A stretch of DNA of 15,635 bases, from NCBI GenBank assembly GCA_964617665.1, contig CAZUAH010000313.1:1-15635 (forward strand), given 5' to 3'. Numbering within the stretch: the stretch's first letter is position 1; every line of letters starts with the position of its first letter. A program made the position numbers and the translations under genes. Below are positions 7,085 through 15,609 of the stretch, in pieces. Below the pieces are notes generated by a model, which was given only the letters and a program-made list of their open reading frames with translations, had not been told where the DNA came from and did not search any database. This DNA comes from JADHUC01 sp964617665. GTDB lineage: Bacteria > Planctomycetota > Planctomycetia > Pirellulales > Pirellulaceae.

Positions 7085-10000
7085 CTACTCCGACTTGGCG
7101 ACGAATTGCATTTCGACGATGCGATCGAATACCTCCAAGACGGCTTTGCGCGCCTTCGGATCTGCCGAGAAGTCGTAGTTGGCCCAATAGCCGTTCTTTG
7201 CGGCACTCTCGTGGAGGATTCGACCGTCGCGACAGTCGATGCACTTCAACAGGATTTGTGGCGGCTCGCTTCGAGTCGAGTTGTTCTTCAGTTTCACTCG
7301 CTTCTGATAGCGGTTGCATCCAATGATTATCGGAATGCCGGTCGGTTGATCCACGCGCAACTGTTGATTCGCGATAGGTGTCGACCAAAGCAGTTTGCCG
7401 CTCGCCGCGTCCAGACCGTACAGTTTGCCGTTGACCATCTTTCCCCCGCCGAAGCCCCGCATGGCGATCATGCGTCCCAGGTTGTCGTCTTCCGGGATAT
7501 TCGTGGCTAGAACGAGGACGTCGTCGAATCGGAGGAGCGTGACGTCGTCGAGGTCTTTCAGCGGATCCACTATTCCGGTTAAGATTTCAGTACCGTCGGA
7601 TATATCCAGCAAGGTGACGTCGCCGGTCGGATCGACGATTCCCACAGCAGAATCGCCCGCCATGGATAGTAGCGTGTCGGCACCCAGCTCACGTTGCCAG
7701 ACGTACTTCTGATCCCACGGATCGAACAGGCCACATTTTGGCGGCTTGGCTTCCGTTTCCCATCGCAGCAGCCGTCCACCTAACACCGCCAAACGTTCGG
7801 ATGTTGGTATTGCAGGGCGCCGTTCCAGCAATTTGCCGTCGATTGCACGGAACACGGAAGTCTGCTTATCATTTGGCGGTGTAGCGAAAATGCGTTCTCG
7901 GTCGCCTATGAAATCGCAACCGGCGGGCAGGTCGTCGCGGGACCAGAGCAATTTTGCGCTCAGCGGATCGACGGCCATCAGTTCGCGCCCGAGCTGGAAA
8001 CAGACGTATTCGCTTGTGGCCGCGATACCGCGCGAATGTGAACCGGGCTGATTGGGACGTCCTCCCAGCAAACGATTTCTGGCTGCGGCGATCATCATAA
8101 AGTGGACCGAACTGTTCGAGACTACCGCTCCCGTTTCTTTCGTCCATAACAGTTTCGGCTTGTCGGCCAAGCAGTCGATGGCCACGACCATATCACCGCG
8201 ATATAGAACCAATAGGTGTCCCACGCTGACCCCATGAATCAACGTGTAGCTCGGGTTCATATGGACGCCGCTCTTCGTCTTGACCTCCGGCAACACGATC
8301 TGGAAGCGACTCCGGCCCCAGCGGTCCAACCCGGTCAGTGTCCTGGACCGGGCTTCGTAGGTCGCCGACAGGTCGAACGCCAGCCGGCCTTCGGCGCTAT
8401 CTATATACACGGGCATTCGCTGACCGGTACGCAACGAATCAGCGGTACTCCGGTTCGAAACTGCCTTATCCTTGACTTCGATCGTTGAATTCGCCCAGGG
8501 TGATTCGTAGCGAGCGATCCCATCTTGCTCGTTTGCGGCACCTTCGGCTTCGGTAGCAGCGAGTTGGTTGGTGGCTTTCCAGTAGGAAGCTTCCAATGGC
8601 CGGTTTGCCGCAGCCAAAAGGACGCCGATTTGGCTGATCGCCCCGTCGCGTTCGGTGGGTGTGCTGTGATCGAGCGACTTTCGCATCAGTACGTCCGTCT
8701 CGATCCATCGTTCCTCGGTCGCACTGTGCTGGGCCAAACGAAGGCTATTGGCCGCAGTCTCAGGCTGACTCCCATACAGATTCAGTTGTTCGATTGTGGT
8801 TGCGCTGGCCAGCATAGCCCGGATGCGGCTGGCCACCTCGTCTGCTTCCGCAGCGTCGGTCATCGCTCGCAGGCTCTCCAATCCGAGCGCCGTTCGACGA
8901 TCCAGCCGGACGGTTCGGGACGCGCTCATGGCTTGAACATGCTCAAGCAACTTGGGTTTTTCGACCAAGCGGCTGTATATTTCCATCGCTTGCAGCGGCC
9001 GCCCGTTATCGGACAACAATTCGGCCAGAGACAACCAGTCGCTGGCCTGGTTCGGAACGGAGCGCATAAGATCGTCAGTGAAGTCAATGCGATCAATGAA
9101 ACGTTCCGGGTTTTGACGGAGTCCCTGTACAAGCGACTCGAGCAGAAGCTCGTCCGATTCCTTGTCCGTTCCTGTCTTTCTCGCTTCGATCAACAGGTCG
9201 ATCGCTCGGCCGACGTCGCCCGTGGCCAGCGCTAGTCGTGCCTTGTCTCTGGCAAGCGTGGAATCATCCGCATCGCCGACTTGCGCTCCGTCCAACTCGG
9301 CCTTTCGCTCGGACAACAACGCGAACCGATCCGTGCCGTGCAGCCCGACGGAAACGACCATTTCGCCGGTCGGAACCAGATTGCCCAGCCGAGTCGGTTC
9401 CAGTGGCCTGATCCGGCCAGCCAGCCGTCCCGTTTTGATATCGAAGGACGCAACTTCGCCCGATGTCAACGGCACGTAATACCGGCCTTCGCTCAAATAG
9501 CCGCGGCCCACCGGCACGGTTCCCGCAGGAAACGGGGCAACGTCGTTGGACCAGGCCGCCTCGCCGTCGGCCAAGCGAATCCCTCGTAGCCCCGAACGAC
9601 CGACAACCACAACAGTGTCCTCGGATAGGCCGCCGACGAACAGCCCGTCACGGCGCCATGATTTCCACGCTCGCTGGCCGGTCCGCAGATCGACACAGTG
9701 CAATTCGTCCGAAGCGTAGGGTGTCAACAAGACGCGGTCGCGCACGATCGTAGCCGCCGTCGCAGCCCAACGGTCGGTGGCATCGTCTTTGGGTTGGACG
9801 CCCATTGCCCGGAGTTGTATTTGTATATTGAGCCCCTTGACCGGCGGGGCTTCGGGGGCAGCATCGTAGGTCCACAAGGTCGTGCCATCGACCACATCGA
9901 CCGCGGCAAACGCACCGTTGGGAGCGCTGCAAACCAGCACTCCATCGGCGAAAACGGGAGGCGAATTGCGTACCGGAGGCGGCGTCTGGACGTTCGAAGT

Positions 10001-12778
10001 AGACATGACGTGTTTCTGCGGCGTGCTTTCGCGCACCTGGAGAATCCACTGACGCGTGACTTTGCCATTGGCGGCATCCAGCATCATCAGCCGAGTGTCC
10101 TCTGCAAAATCGACGACTGCGTACAGTTGATCGCCCAACGGCAAAGGCGGTCCGAGAAACCGGCCGTCCTGAACGGCGGCGGACGATTCGCCAAACACCT
10201 CGCCGGTTTGCCAGACGAGCTTGCCCGTGTCGATGTCATAAGCCGAAACTGCGTTCGCCCGCTGATAAGCCGCGCCGTCCAGTTGCCGTGTACCGTCCAT
10301 GCGCGTGGCAATCCGCTGGTAGTCCACTCCCAAATCGAAGCCGATATCCTCGACCGCAAAGACAAGACGGCCATTACTGCTTAGTGCCCCCCAGGCCGCG
10401 TCTTCCCACAGTCGGCGTTCTAGCCCACTCTTGATCGCCTCGGTGAACCGATCCTGCTTCCCAGAGTTCGCGAAGTGCAAGACGTGTTCAAGCGCGTTGT
10501 CCGCTGGAAACCGCCAATGCAACTCTCCCGTACTTCGGTCGATGGCTTTCAGTTCGGTAGGCGTGCGTTGGATCAATAACTCGCCGACAATTAACGATTC
10601 CAGCGTGGACACCGCACCGATGCGTCGGTCGCGACGTTCGTCGCCGATTTCTTTCAAAATCTTCTTCAAAACGTCATCATCGGCCATTGCCAGCAGCGGC
10701 TTGGGATCGGGCCATAACGCTCCGCCCGCAGACTCCTTCGAGCCCGTGATGTCGCCCCGCGAAACAAACCATTCACGTGACGTCTGCCCGCCAACGGACA
10801 GAGCCTTCTGAAGCCATTGGTGCGCGTCATCACCATCGGCGAACACGGCCAGAGCCTTCCCGCCAAGTTGCACCGTAGGGTGCGGCCACTGCCGCTTCCA
10901 TTCTTCAAGCTCGTTCCGCACGGCGTCCGGCCGACCTGCCAACAGCCAACACACGGCCAACTCGAGCGGCAAGAGGGTTCGTTGCTCTTGGTCCAAGAAC
11001 GGCACATGCCCCAACCGCTGCAGGTACACCGATGCCAACCAAGGCTTTCCGCGGCTTCGATGATAAACCGCCAGGAGATATGCAGCTTGGCGGCCGGCTT
11101 TTGTGAACAAGAATCGTCGCTCGATATCAGCCATTGCCTGCATGTCGCCCGCCTCCAATGCTTCGTTCACGCGGTGTTTGGCGACAGGACCGAACCGCAT
11201 TTCGTACTCGTCCAGCCCTTCGCGAGGCAGAGTACCGAGGATCGAAGCCGCTTCCGCTTTCACGCTGCGATAAGCCTCCGAGTTTCGAGCTGGTTGAAAA
11301 AGCGAGTCGTGCTCAGCGGCCAGGATCTCGCCGAGGATCGCCGCAACTCGACCGAAATCTTCTTCGGCCACCAACTTTCGCGCCGACCGCAGTTGACGAG
11401 CAACGGAATAGTCGGCCAAGCCAACCATCTGCTTCGGTTCGTCACGTTCTTTCTTCTCCGGCTCTGGCGGCTTGACAAGCGCAACATTACCGGGCTGCGC
11501 CTTGACCGCACCCGCTTTGGGTGCCGGCTCTAGATCGACGGTCGCCAGAGGATTGTCCGCGAGCCACGCGCGGAGCTTGTCGAGACACGGCTGCCGATCC
11601 TCTTCCTTCGCGAATCTGATACTGCTGACGCTAAAGCACACGGCCGGATTACTGCGAACCGAGTCAAACCACTTCTTAGCATCCTTGAGACCGTAGTCAT
11701 CCAGGTTCTGCTCCGTAATCCTCACCAACCAAGCCGCGGCCACGTCTTGGACGTTCGTAGCCTGACGTTTGTTGTTAACCATGCGAATCCCGCATTGCCG
11801 CTCGTCATCAAGTAGCGGAACAATCGCCGCGGCATATTCCTTGCCGCCAAGCACTCCAACAACGCCAATAGCGCCGGCAATCGAAGTGTGTTGCTGCTGG
11901 GGCGCGTCTTTCAGCAGCCGAAGCGCCAATCTGAGGCCCGGTTCCTTGATCTTAAGCGTGATCGCCAATTGCAGAGTCTGGCGTGCCAGGTTGGTGTCGC
12001 TGGCTGACAGAATGAACTGGCCGAGAACTCGTCGCACAGCATCATTCGGCTTGCTCTGCTTCACCTTGTCGGCGAACTCCTTCCGCTGGTACAGGCCGAT
12101 GATATTACTCAGCAGACTCGTAGCCGGACCTCGAACAGCCGGATCGGACGCGACGAATGTGATCGCAGCCAAAGTGCTGATGTCCGGCAACCGACGCTGC
12201 TGGACGGTTCTCGCGTAGACTTGGCTTCGGACTTGCCGAACTCGCAGTTGAAGCGCCAAAGACGCCGCATCTCCGCCGGCCGCGAATGACTCGAACAGCC
12301 CCCCCTCGGTCTTCAGCATTTCGACGTAGAGCTTTCGCGCTTCGGAGTCGTCGCCAACGGTTTCCTGGAATCGCTTCCACGCCGGGAGATCGTGCTGGCC
12401 AGTGCCGTCGCGATCCGCCAAGAACGCGTCAAGCCGTCTGCGCAGATCCGCTTCGAGTATTTCGTCCAACAACCGTCGACACGTTCGGCGCACGTGCACG
12501 TCAGACGACTTCAGCCCGTCCAACAATGCCGTTTTGGCGGCATGCCCCAAGGCCAGAAGCTCGCTTTCGGTCGCTTGGCGCTGATCGAACGAATCCGCCC
12601 CTAGCTGTCCGACGAGTTCAGCAGGCGACGCGTTCCCCGGCTTGGCCTGCGCAGGTTGGTCGGTTGGGCCCGTTGTTTCGCCTGCCATACCAGTGCCAAC
12701 GATCTGAATAGCAGACCATGCGCAAACAAGCTGGCATGTGAAAGCACAACGGTACATGAAACTCGTTGCGGTCTTCAT
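7085..12778 (-). CDS. Giant secreted HEAT/TPR protein with two PQQ-type beta-propellers
   Basis: The product has 1897 residues. Residues 1-32 form a signal peptide (core around AWSAIQIVGTGMA), so the protein is periplasmic or cell-surface. Residues about 54-410 are alpha-helical and HEAT-like (LLDGLKSSDVHVRRTCRRLL). A charged, proline-rich linker follows near 415-450, then TPR-like helices at about 450-640. A first propeller lies at about 725-1160 with seven blade motifs of the LxAxDxxTGxxxW kind: LKAIDRSTGELHW, VSAYDIDTGKLVW, AAVDVVDGTTLW, HCVDLRTGQRAW and others. More TPR-like helices follow at about 1165-1410. A second propeller at about 1430-1860 has seven or eight motifs, including MAVDPLSAKLLW and YGLDAASGKLLW. 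The repeats resemble BamB and quinoprotein dehydrogenases, but no dehydrogenase active site or cytochrome motif is seen, so a scaffold or binding role is more likely than catalysis. The start at 12778 is supported by GGAG seven bases upstream. No clear terminator separates it from the downstream kinase gene, so co-transcription is possible. Confidence 0.88.
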   Translation of the reverse strand: MKTATSFMYRCAFTCQLVCAWSAIQIVGTGMAGETTGPTDQPAQAKPGNASPAELVGQLGADSFDQRQATESELLALGHAAKTALLDGLKSSDVHVRRTCRRLLDEILEADLRRRLDAFLADRDGTGQHDLPAWKRFQETVGDDSEARKLYVEMLKTEGGLFESFAAGGDAASLALQLRVRQVRSQVYARTVQQRRLPDISTLAAITFVASDPAVRGPATSLLSNIIGLYQRKEFADKVKQSKPNDAVRRVLGQFILSASDTNLARQTLQLAITLKIKEPGLRLALRLLKDAPQQQHTSIAGAIGVVGVLGGKEYAAAIVPLLDDERQCGIRMVNNKRQATNVQDVAAAWLVRITEQNLDDYGLKDAKKWFDSVRSNPAVCFSVSSIRFAKEEDRQPCLDKLRAWLADNPLATVDLEPAPKAGAVKAQPGNVALVKPPEPEKKERDEPKQMVGLADYSVARQLRSARKLVAEEDFGRVAAILGEILAAEHDSLFQPARNSEAYRSVKAEAASILGTLPREGLDEYEMRFGPVAKHRVNEALEAGDMQAMADIERRFLFTKAGRQAAYLLAVYHRSRGKPWLASVYLQRLGHVPFLDQEQRTLLPLELAVCWLLAGRPDAVRNELEEWKRQWPHPTVQLGGKALAVFADGDDAHQWLQKALSVGGQTSREWFVSRGDITGSKESAGGALWPDPKPLLAMADDDVLKKILKEIGDERRDRRIGAVSTLESLIVGELLIQRTPTELKAIDRSTGELHWRFPADNALEHVLHFANSGKQDRFTEAIKSGLERRLWEDAAWGALSSNGRLVFAVEDIGFDLGVDYQRIATRMDGTRQLDGAAYQRANAVSAYDIDTGKLVWQTGEVFGESSAAVQDGRFLGPPLPLGDQLYAVVDFAEDTRLMMLDAANGKVTRQWILQVRESTPQKHVMSTSNVQTPPPVRNSPPVFADGVLVCSAPNGAFAAVDVVDGTTLWTYDAAPEAPPVKGLNIQIQLRAMGVQPKDDATDRWAATAATIVRDRVLLTPYASDELHCVDLRTGQRAWKSWRRDGLFVGGLSEDTVVVVGRSGLRGIRLADGEAAWSNDVAPFPAGTVPVGRGYLSEGRYYVPLTSGEVASFDIKTGRLAGRIRPLEPTRLGNLVPTGEMVVSVGLHGTDRFALLSERKAELDGAQVGDADDSTLARDKARLALATGDVGRAIDLLIEARKTGTDKESDELLLESLVQGLRQNPERFIDRIDFTDDLMRSVPNQASDWLSLAELLSDNGRPLQAMEIYSRLVEKPKLLEHVQAMSASRTVRLDRRTALGLESLRAMTDAAEADEVASRIRAMLASATTIEQLNLYGSQPETAANSLRLAQHSATEERWIETDVLMRKSLDHSTPTERDGAISQIGVLLAAANRPLEASYWKATNQLAATEAEGAANEQDGIARYESPWANSTIEVKDKAVSNRSTADSLRTGQRMPVYIDSAEGRLAFDLSATYEARSRTLTGLDRWGRSRFQIVLPEVKTKSGVHMNPSYTLIHGVSVGHLLVLYRGDMVVAIDCLADKPKLLWTKETGAVVSNSSVHFMMIAAARNRLLGGRPNQPGSHSRGIAATSEYVCFQLGRELMAVDPLSAKLLWSRDDLPAGCDFIGDRERIFATPPNDKQTSVFRAIDGKLLERRPAIPTSERLAVLGGRLLRWETEAKPPKCGLFDPWDQKYVWQRELGADTLLSMAGDSAVGIVDPTGDVTLLDISDGTEILTGIVDPLKDLDDVTLLRFDDVLVLATNIPEDDNLGRMIAMRGFGGGKMVNGKLYGLDAASGKLLWSTPIANQQLRVDQPTGIPIIIGCNRYQKRVKLKNNSTRSEPPQILLKCIDCRDGRILHESAAKNGYWANYDFSADPKARKAVLEVFDRIVEMQFVAKSE

Positions 12779-12785
12779 TCGTCAT

Positions 12786-12789
12786 CTCC
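12786..12789 (-). promoter_or_regulatory. Ribosome binding site of the giant propeller gene
   Basis: On the minus strand GGAG stands seven bases before the ATG at 12778, in the context GCGGAGATGACGAATG. It supports the start that directly precedes the signal peptide. Confidence 0.55.
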
Positions 12790-12972
12790 GCAGATCTGGG
12801 CGCGGTTCGTGGAGTGGTCGTATTTGAGATTAGTTCGTAGCATCGACTGAAGACGGCACTACAAACGGCGTCTCGCGCGCACTGAGAGTCAACTCTCTAG
12901 GATAGCCGGGTCTGTTGACGCTGTTAAGCGAACCAGAGCACATTTTGCGCGAAAGCTCGCTGCCTATTTCGC

Positions 12973-13045
12973 CTGGACAGGAGAAAGGAGGGGGCGCTTG
13001 CGCGATTCGATAATGTCGAGACGCGTCCCCCTATTCTCTGGACAG
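12973..13045. repeat. Imperfect hairpin flanked by CTGGACAG direct repeats
   Basis: AGGGGGCGC (12989-12997) pairs with GCGTCCCCCT (13023-13032), with one bulged base and a 25-base loop. The pair is bracketed by exact direct repeats of CTGGACAG (12973-12980 and 13038-13045). After each copy a similar purine-rich run with GAAGGAGG or GAAAGGAGG follows. It lies just downstream of the dockerin gene's stop and upstream of the giant gene, so it may act as a terminator or be a small dispersed repeat. Confidence 0.45.
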
Positions 13046-13104
13046 ATTCCAGAAGGAGGGAACCGCTGGCAGTTGCACGATGGTGTAGGCCGGAGGGTTT
13101 TCGA

Positions 13105-15609
13105 TCACTCATCCACCATTTGAGCGATCGAGATGTCAAACGGGGTTGCATCGAGCGAGGCCCCAGTGACACCGTTGGCGATTACCGCCAGCAGCTCGTC
13201 CAAGTCGGTGGTTGTGTCTTCGCCGCCGAGCTCGTATGAGAATAGGGCGTCACGTGACGCCGCCGCCGTCGCGCGCTGAGCCGGTCTCGGTTCAACTTGG
13301 TGCGGCGGGCTTTCGGTCGGCGCGGACAGAATGACCGAAGGTCGTTTGGAGGAGAACGCCTGGATAGACGCGCCGCCGGCGATGCCAATACTGCCGGGCA
13401 CCTTGACCTGCAAGACAGGCCCACTGGCAAGCGCACTTTCGCCATCACCTGCCGCTTGGCGATTGATGTGGGCGATCAGTTCCAGCACATCCAAGGGCGT
13501 ACAACTATTGTCGCCGTTAATGTCTACATACCGATGCTCAACTTCAGAATGGGCAGTCGGCGTGGGCAAATTGCCGCCACCGTTGAGGTTGATGTAATAG
13601 ATCACGGTCAATACATCCAACGGAGTTATTTCGTCATTGTCGTCCACGTCCAGTCGATTATCTGGATTCTGCCACGGCGCGTGATTGTGGTTGCCGAAGT
13701 TAATGTCGGTAGCGACGGTCCCCGGATCGAGGACGACACGATGGCCGCGAAAGCTAGAATCTGCAAGCGGATTCCCGTTGACAAAAACGTCATCTACTCC
13801 ATTTGTGTCCCCCAGCACCAAGTTCGAAGCCGCAGACGCAAACGCCACATACCGGCCGTCCGCGCTGATCGCGGGGTGGAAGCTGGCGCCATTCGCCTCA
13901 GCGCCCGCCGAGTCCACACTCACTCGCGCCGTCCTCCCCGTTGCCCGGTCATGAACAAACTCGTCTTGCACTCCATTGGTGTCCCCAGCGACCAGTTTGG
14001 ACGCGACAGAGTAAAACGCGACGTACCGCCCGTCTGCGCTGATCGAGGGAACGGAGCTGTCGCCATCGCCCTCGGCGCCGGCGGAGTCGACGCTCACCCG
14101 CTCCGTCGTCCGCGCCACTCGGTCACGGACGAATATGTCGTAGAATCCATTGTTGTCGTCCGACACAAGGTTGCCAGCGAGGGAGTAGAACGCGACGTAC
14201 GTGCCATCCGCGCTGATCGACGGCTGAAAGCTGTGCGAATCCCCGGCGTTGCCCGCCAAGTCGACGCTCACCAACTCCGTCGTCTCCTCGACTCTATCAC
14301 GGACATACACGTCATGTTTGCCGTTTCCGTCTTCCGCGACGAGCGCATTCTCGGTGTGAAACGCCACGTACCGGCCATCCGCGCTGATCGAAGGAGCATC
14401 GGTGTTCCCAATCACCTGAGCACCAGCAGAGTCGAGGCTCACGCGTTCTGTCGTCGCCGTTACTCGGTCATAGACGAGCGTGTCCCGGGCACCGTTGCTG
14501 CCTCCCGACACGAGGTTTGTAGCCTCGGAGGAATACGCGACGTATCGGCCGTCTGCGCTGATCGAGGGGTCCCAGCTCCGCCCATTGCCCTGCGCACCGG
14601 CCGCATCGACGCTGATGCGTTGTGTCGTCTCCGTTACCCGGTCGTGGACAAACACGTCCCACGTGCCATTGGTGTCTTCCGCCACGAGGTTCGAAGCAAG
14701 GGACCAAAACGCGACGTACCGGCCGTCCGCGCTGATCGAGGGATCGTAGCTGGCCCCATCCCCCTGGCCGCCCGCCGCATCGACGCTGACCCGTTCTGTC
14801 GTCCCCGTTACCCGGTCATGGACAAACACGTCCCATGTATTATTGTTGTCGTCCAGCACAATGTCTGTAGCTTCGGTGGAATACGCCACGTACCTTCCGT
14901 TTGCGCTGATCGAGGCGTTGGAGCTGCCCTTATCACCTTGGCTACCCGCCGAGTCAACGGACACACGCTCGATAGCAGCGGGCGCAATGATTGGAAAGGT
15001 CTGTTCCCAACCAGGTTGTGACACTTCGGCAACCGTGTAAGTGCCAGGGGGGACTCCTGTGATTGCGTATGTGCCATCAGCGTCTGTCACGTCGTAGTGC
15101 GGCTCCTGGGTCTCCCCGTTCCACTGGCCGTCGTTGTTCGCATCCACATAGATCCTCCAGCCAGCCAGCCCCGTCTCGCCATCGTCTGGATCGTAGTTCC
15201 TGTCCCCGTCCAGATCGTTCCATTTGATGCCGCGTATCTCGCCGACGGATGAGGTCGTGGTGAAGTTCCACGTTGTTTTGTCGCTGATCCCTGCGTAGTC
15301 GTTGCCGCTGGCATCCTCGAAGGCCCCGCTGTCAATCTGCACGTAATAGCCGGTCTGCCCCGCCAAGTCGGACGGAGGCTTGATCGTTGCCTGGTCGTCG
15401 GAGATCGTCACCTGACGGCTGGTCACCGCGATCGTGTGTTCCACCGAGTCGTTGCTCGATCGCTTGATTACGATGTTCCCCGAACCCTTCTGCACGTTTC
15501 CGCTGAAGTCGATCACCAGGTTCGTGTTCACTGCCACGTTCACCGCGTTGTCCGCCGGAGTGAAACTGTCGACCGTCGGTGCGCCTCCGGCGGCCCAGAT
15601 TCTCTTCAC
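13105..15609 (-). CDS. Surface protein: Ig-like, SdrD-B-like, seven-repeat propeller, dockerin
   Basis: The open frame has 834 residues. A bacterial Ig-like (Big_5-type) domain lies at about 10-117 (APTVDSFTPADNAVNVAVNT). An SdrD-B/carboxypeptidase-like domain follows at 122-206 (IRGIKWNDLDGDRNYDPDDG, PPGTYTVAEVSQPGW). Seven 58-residue repeats at 212-611 each carry VSVDxAG, SISADGRYVAF and an acidic DTNGxxDVFVHDR loop, like PD40/TolB-type propeller blades. A type-I-dockerin-like pair of calcium loops lies at about 648-718 (DVDDNDEITPLDVL and DINGDNSCTPLDVLELI). The tail of about 115 residues is not recognised. Such domains are extracellular, yet no signal peptide is present. The start is a GTG at 15609 and an in-frame TGA lies at 15619-15621, so no longer reading is possible as written. 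An out-of-frame ATG at 15622 has GGAG nine bases upstream. The gene may therefore be 5'-truncated or frameshifted near the window edge. The binding partner of the dockerin is unknown. Confidence 0.85.
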   Translation of the reverse strand: MKRIWAAGGAPTVDSFTPADNAVNVAVNTNLVIDFSGNVQKGSGNIVIKRSSNDSVEHTIAVTSRQVTISDDQATIKPPSDLAGQTGYYVQIDSGAFEDASGNDYAGISDKTTWNFTTTSSVGEIRGIKWNDLDGDRNYDPDDGETGLAGWRIYVDANNDGQWNGETQEPHYDVTDADGTYAITGVPPGTYTVAEVSQPGWEQTFPIIAPAAIERVSVDSAGSQGDKGSSNASISANGRYVAYSTEATDIVLDDNNNTWDVFVHDRVTGTTERVSVDAAGGQGDGASYDPSISADGRYVAFWSLASNLVAEDTNGTWDVFVHDRVTETTQRISVDAAGAQGNGRSWDPSISADGRYVAYSSEATNLVSGGSNGARDTLVYDRVTATTERVSLDSAGAQVIGNTDAPSISADGRYVAFHTENALVAEDGNGKHDVYVRDRVEETTELVSVDLAGNAGDSHSFQPSISADGTYVAFYSLAGNLVSDDNNGFYDIFVRDRVARTTERVSVDSAGAEGDGDSSVPSISADGRYVAFYSVASKLVAGDTNGVQDEFVHDRATGRTARVSVDSAGAEANGASFHPAISADGRYVAFASAASNLVLGDTNGVDDVFVNGNPLADSSFRGHRVVLDPGTVATDINFGNHNHAPWQNPDNRLDVDDNDEITPLDVLTVIYYINLNGGGNLPTPTAHSEVEHRYVDINGDNSCTPLDVLELIAHINRQAAGDGESALASGPVLQVKVPGSIGIAGGASIQAFSSKRPSVILSAPTESPPHQVEPRPAQRATAAASRDALFSYELGGEDTTTDLDELLAVIANGVTGASLDATPFDISIAQMVDE
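13777..14970 (-). repeat. Seven tandem 174-bp coding repeats
   Basis: These repeats lie inside the dockerin gene. They start at residues 214, 272, 330, 388, 445, 503 and 561, giving a period of 58 residues (57 once), or about 174 bases. Seven copies is the classic number for a closed beta-propeller. The copies have diverged in the middle and are best conserved at SISADGRYVAF. Because the period is a multiple of three and the code is biased, the antisense strand also stays open for a long way. Confidence 0.85.

Larger units (their letters stand above)
12779..13104. other. Spacer upstream of the giant propeller gene
   Basis: This 326-bp stretch has no supported gene. It must hold the promoter of the giant gene unless that gene is read from further upstream. 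On the minus strand a TTGACT lies at about 12888-12893, but no convincing -10 follows at the right spacing. GAGAGT-CA-ACTCTC at 12884-12897 is a small palindrome overlapping it. An imperfect hairpin repeat at 12973-13045 is listed separately. Confidence 0.5.

Noticed and set aside
8525..9235. A 236-codon plus-strand open frame inside the giant propeller gene
   Set aside because: It is opposite the TPR-like part of a clear coding region and shows no family features.
7085..12778. The giant propeller protein as a PQQ-dependent alcohol dehydrogenase
   Set aside because: Only the blade-type motifs are present. I see no adjacent cysteine pair or catalytic Asp context typical of quinoprotein dehydrogenases, and no haem-binding CxxCH.
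12886..12930. A sigma-70 promoter with TTGACT on the minus strand before the giant gene
   Set aside because: No acceptable -10 hexamer occurs 16-18 bases downstream, so the match is probably chance.
13297..15021. A 574-codon plus-strand open frame opposite the seven-repeat gene
   Set aside because: It is the antisense of the 174-bp repeats; the repeat period is a multiple of three, so one stop-free unit stays open across all copies. The translation is Arg/Val/His-rich with no domain-like features or signal peptide, while the minus strand encodes recognisable domains.
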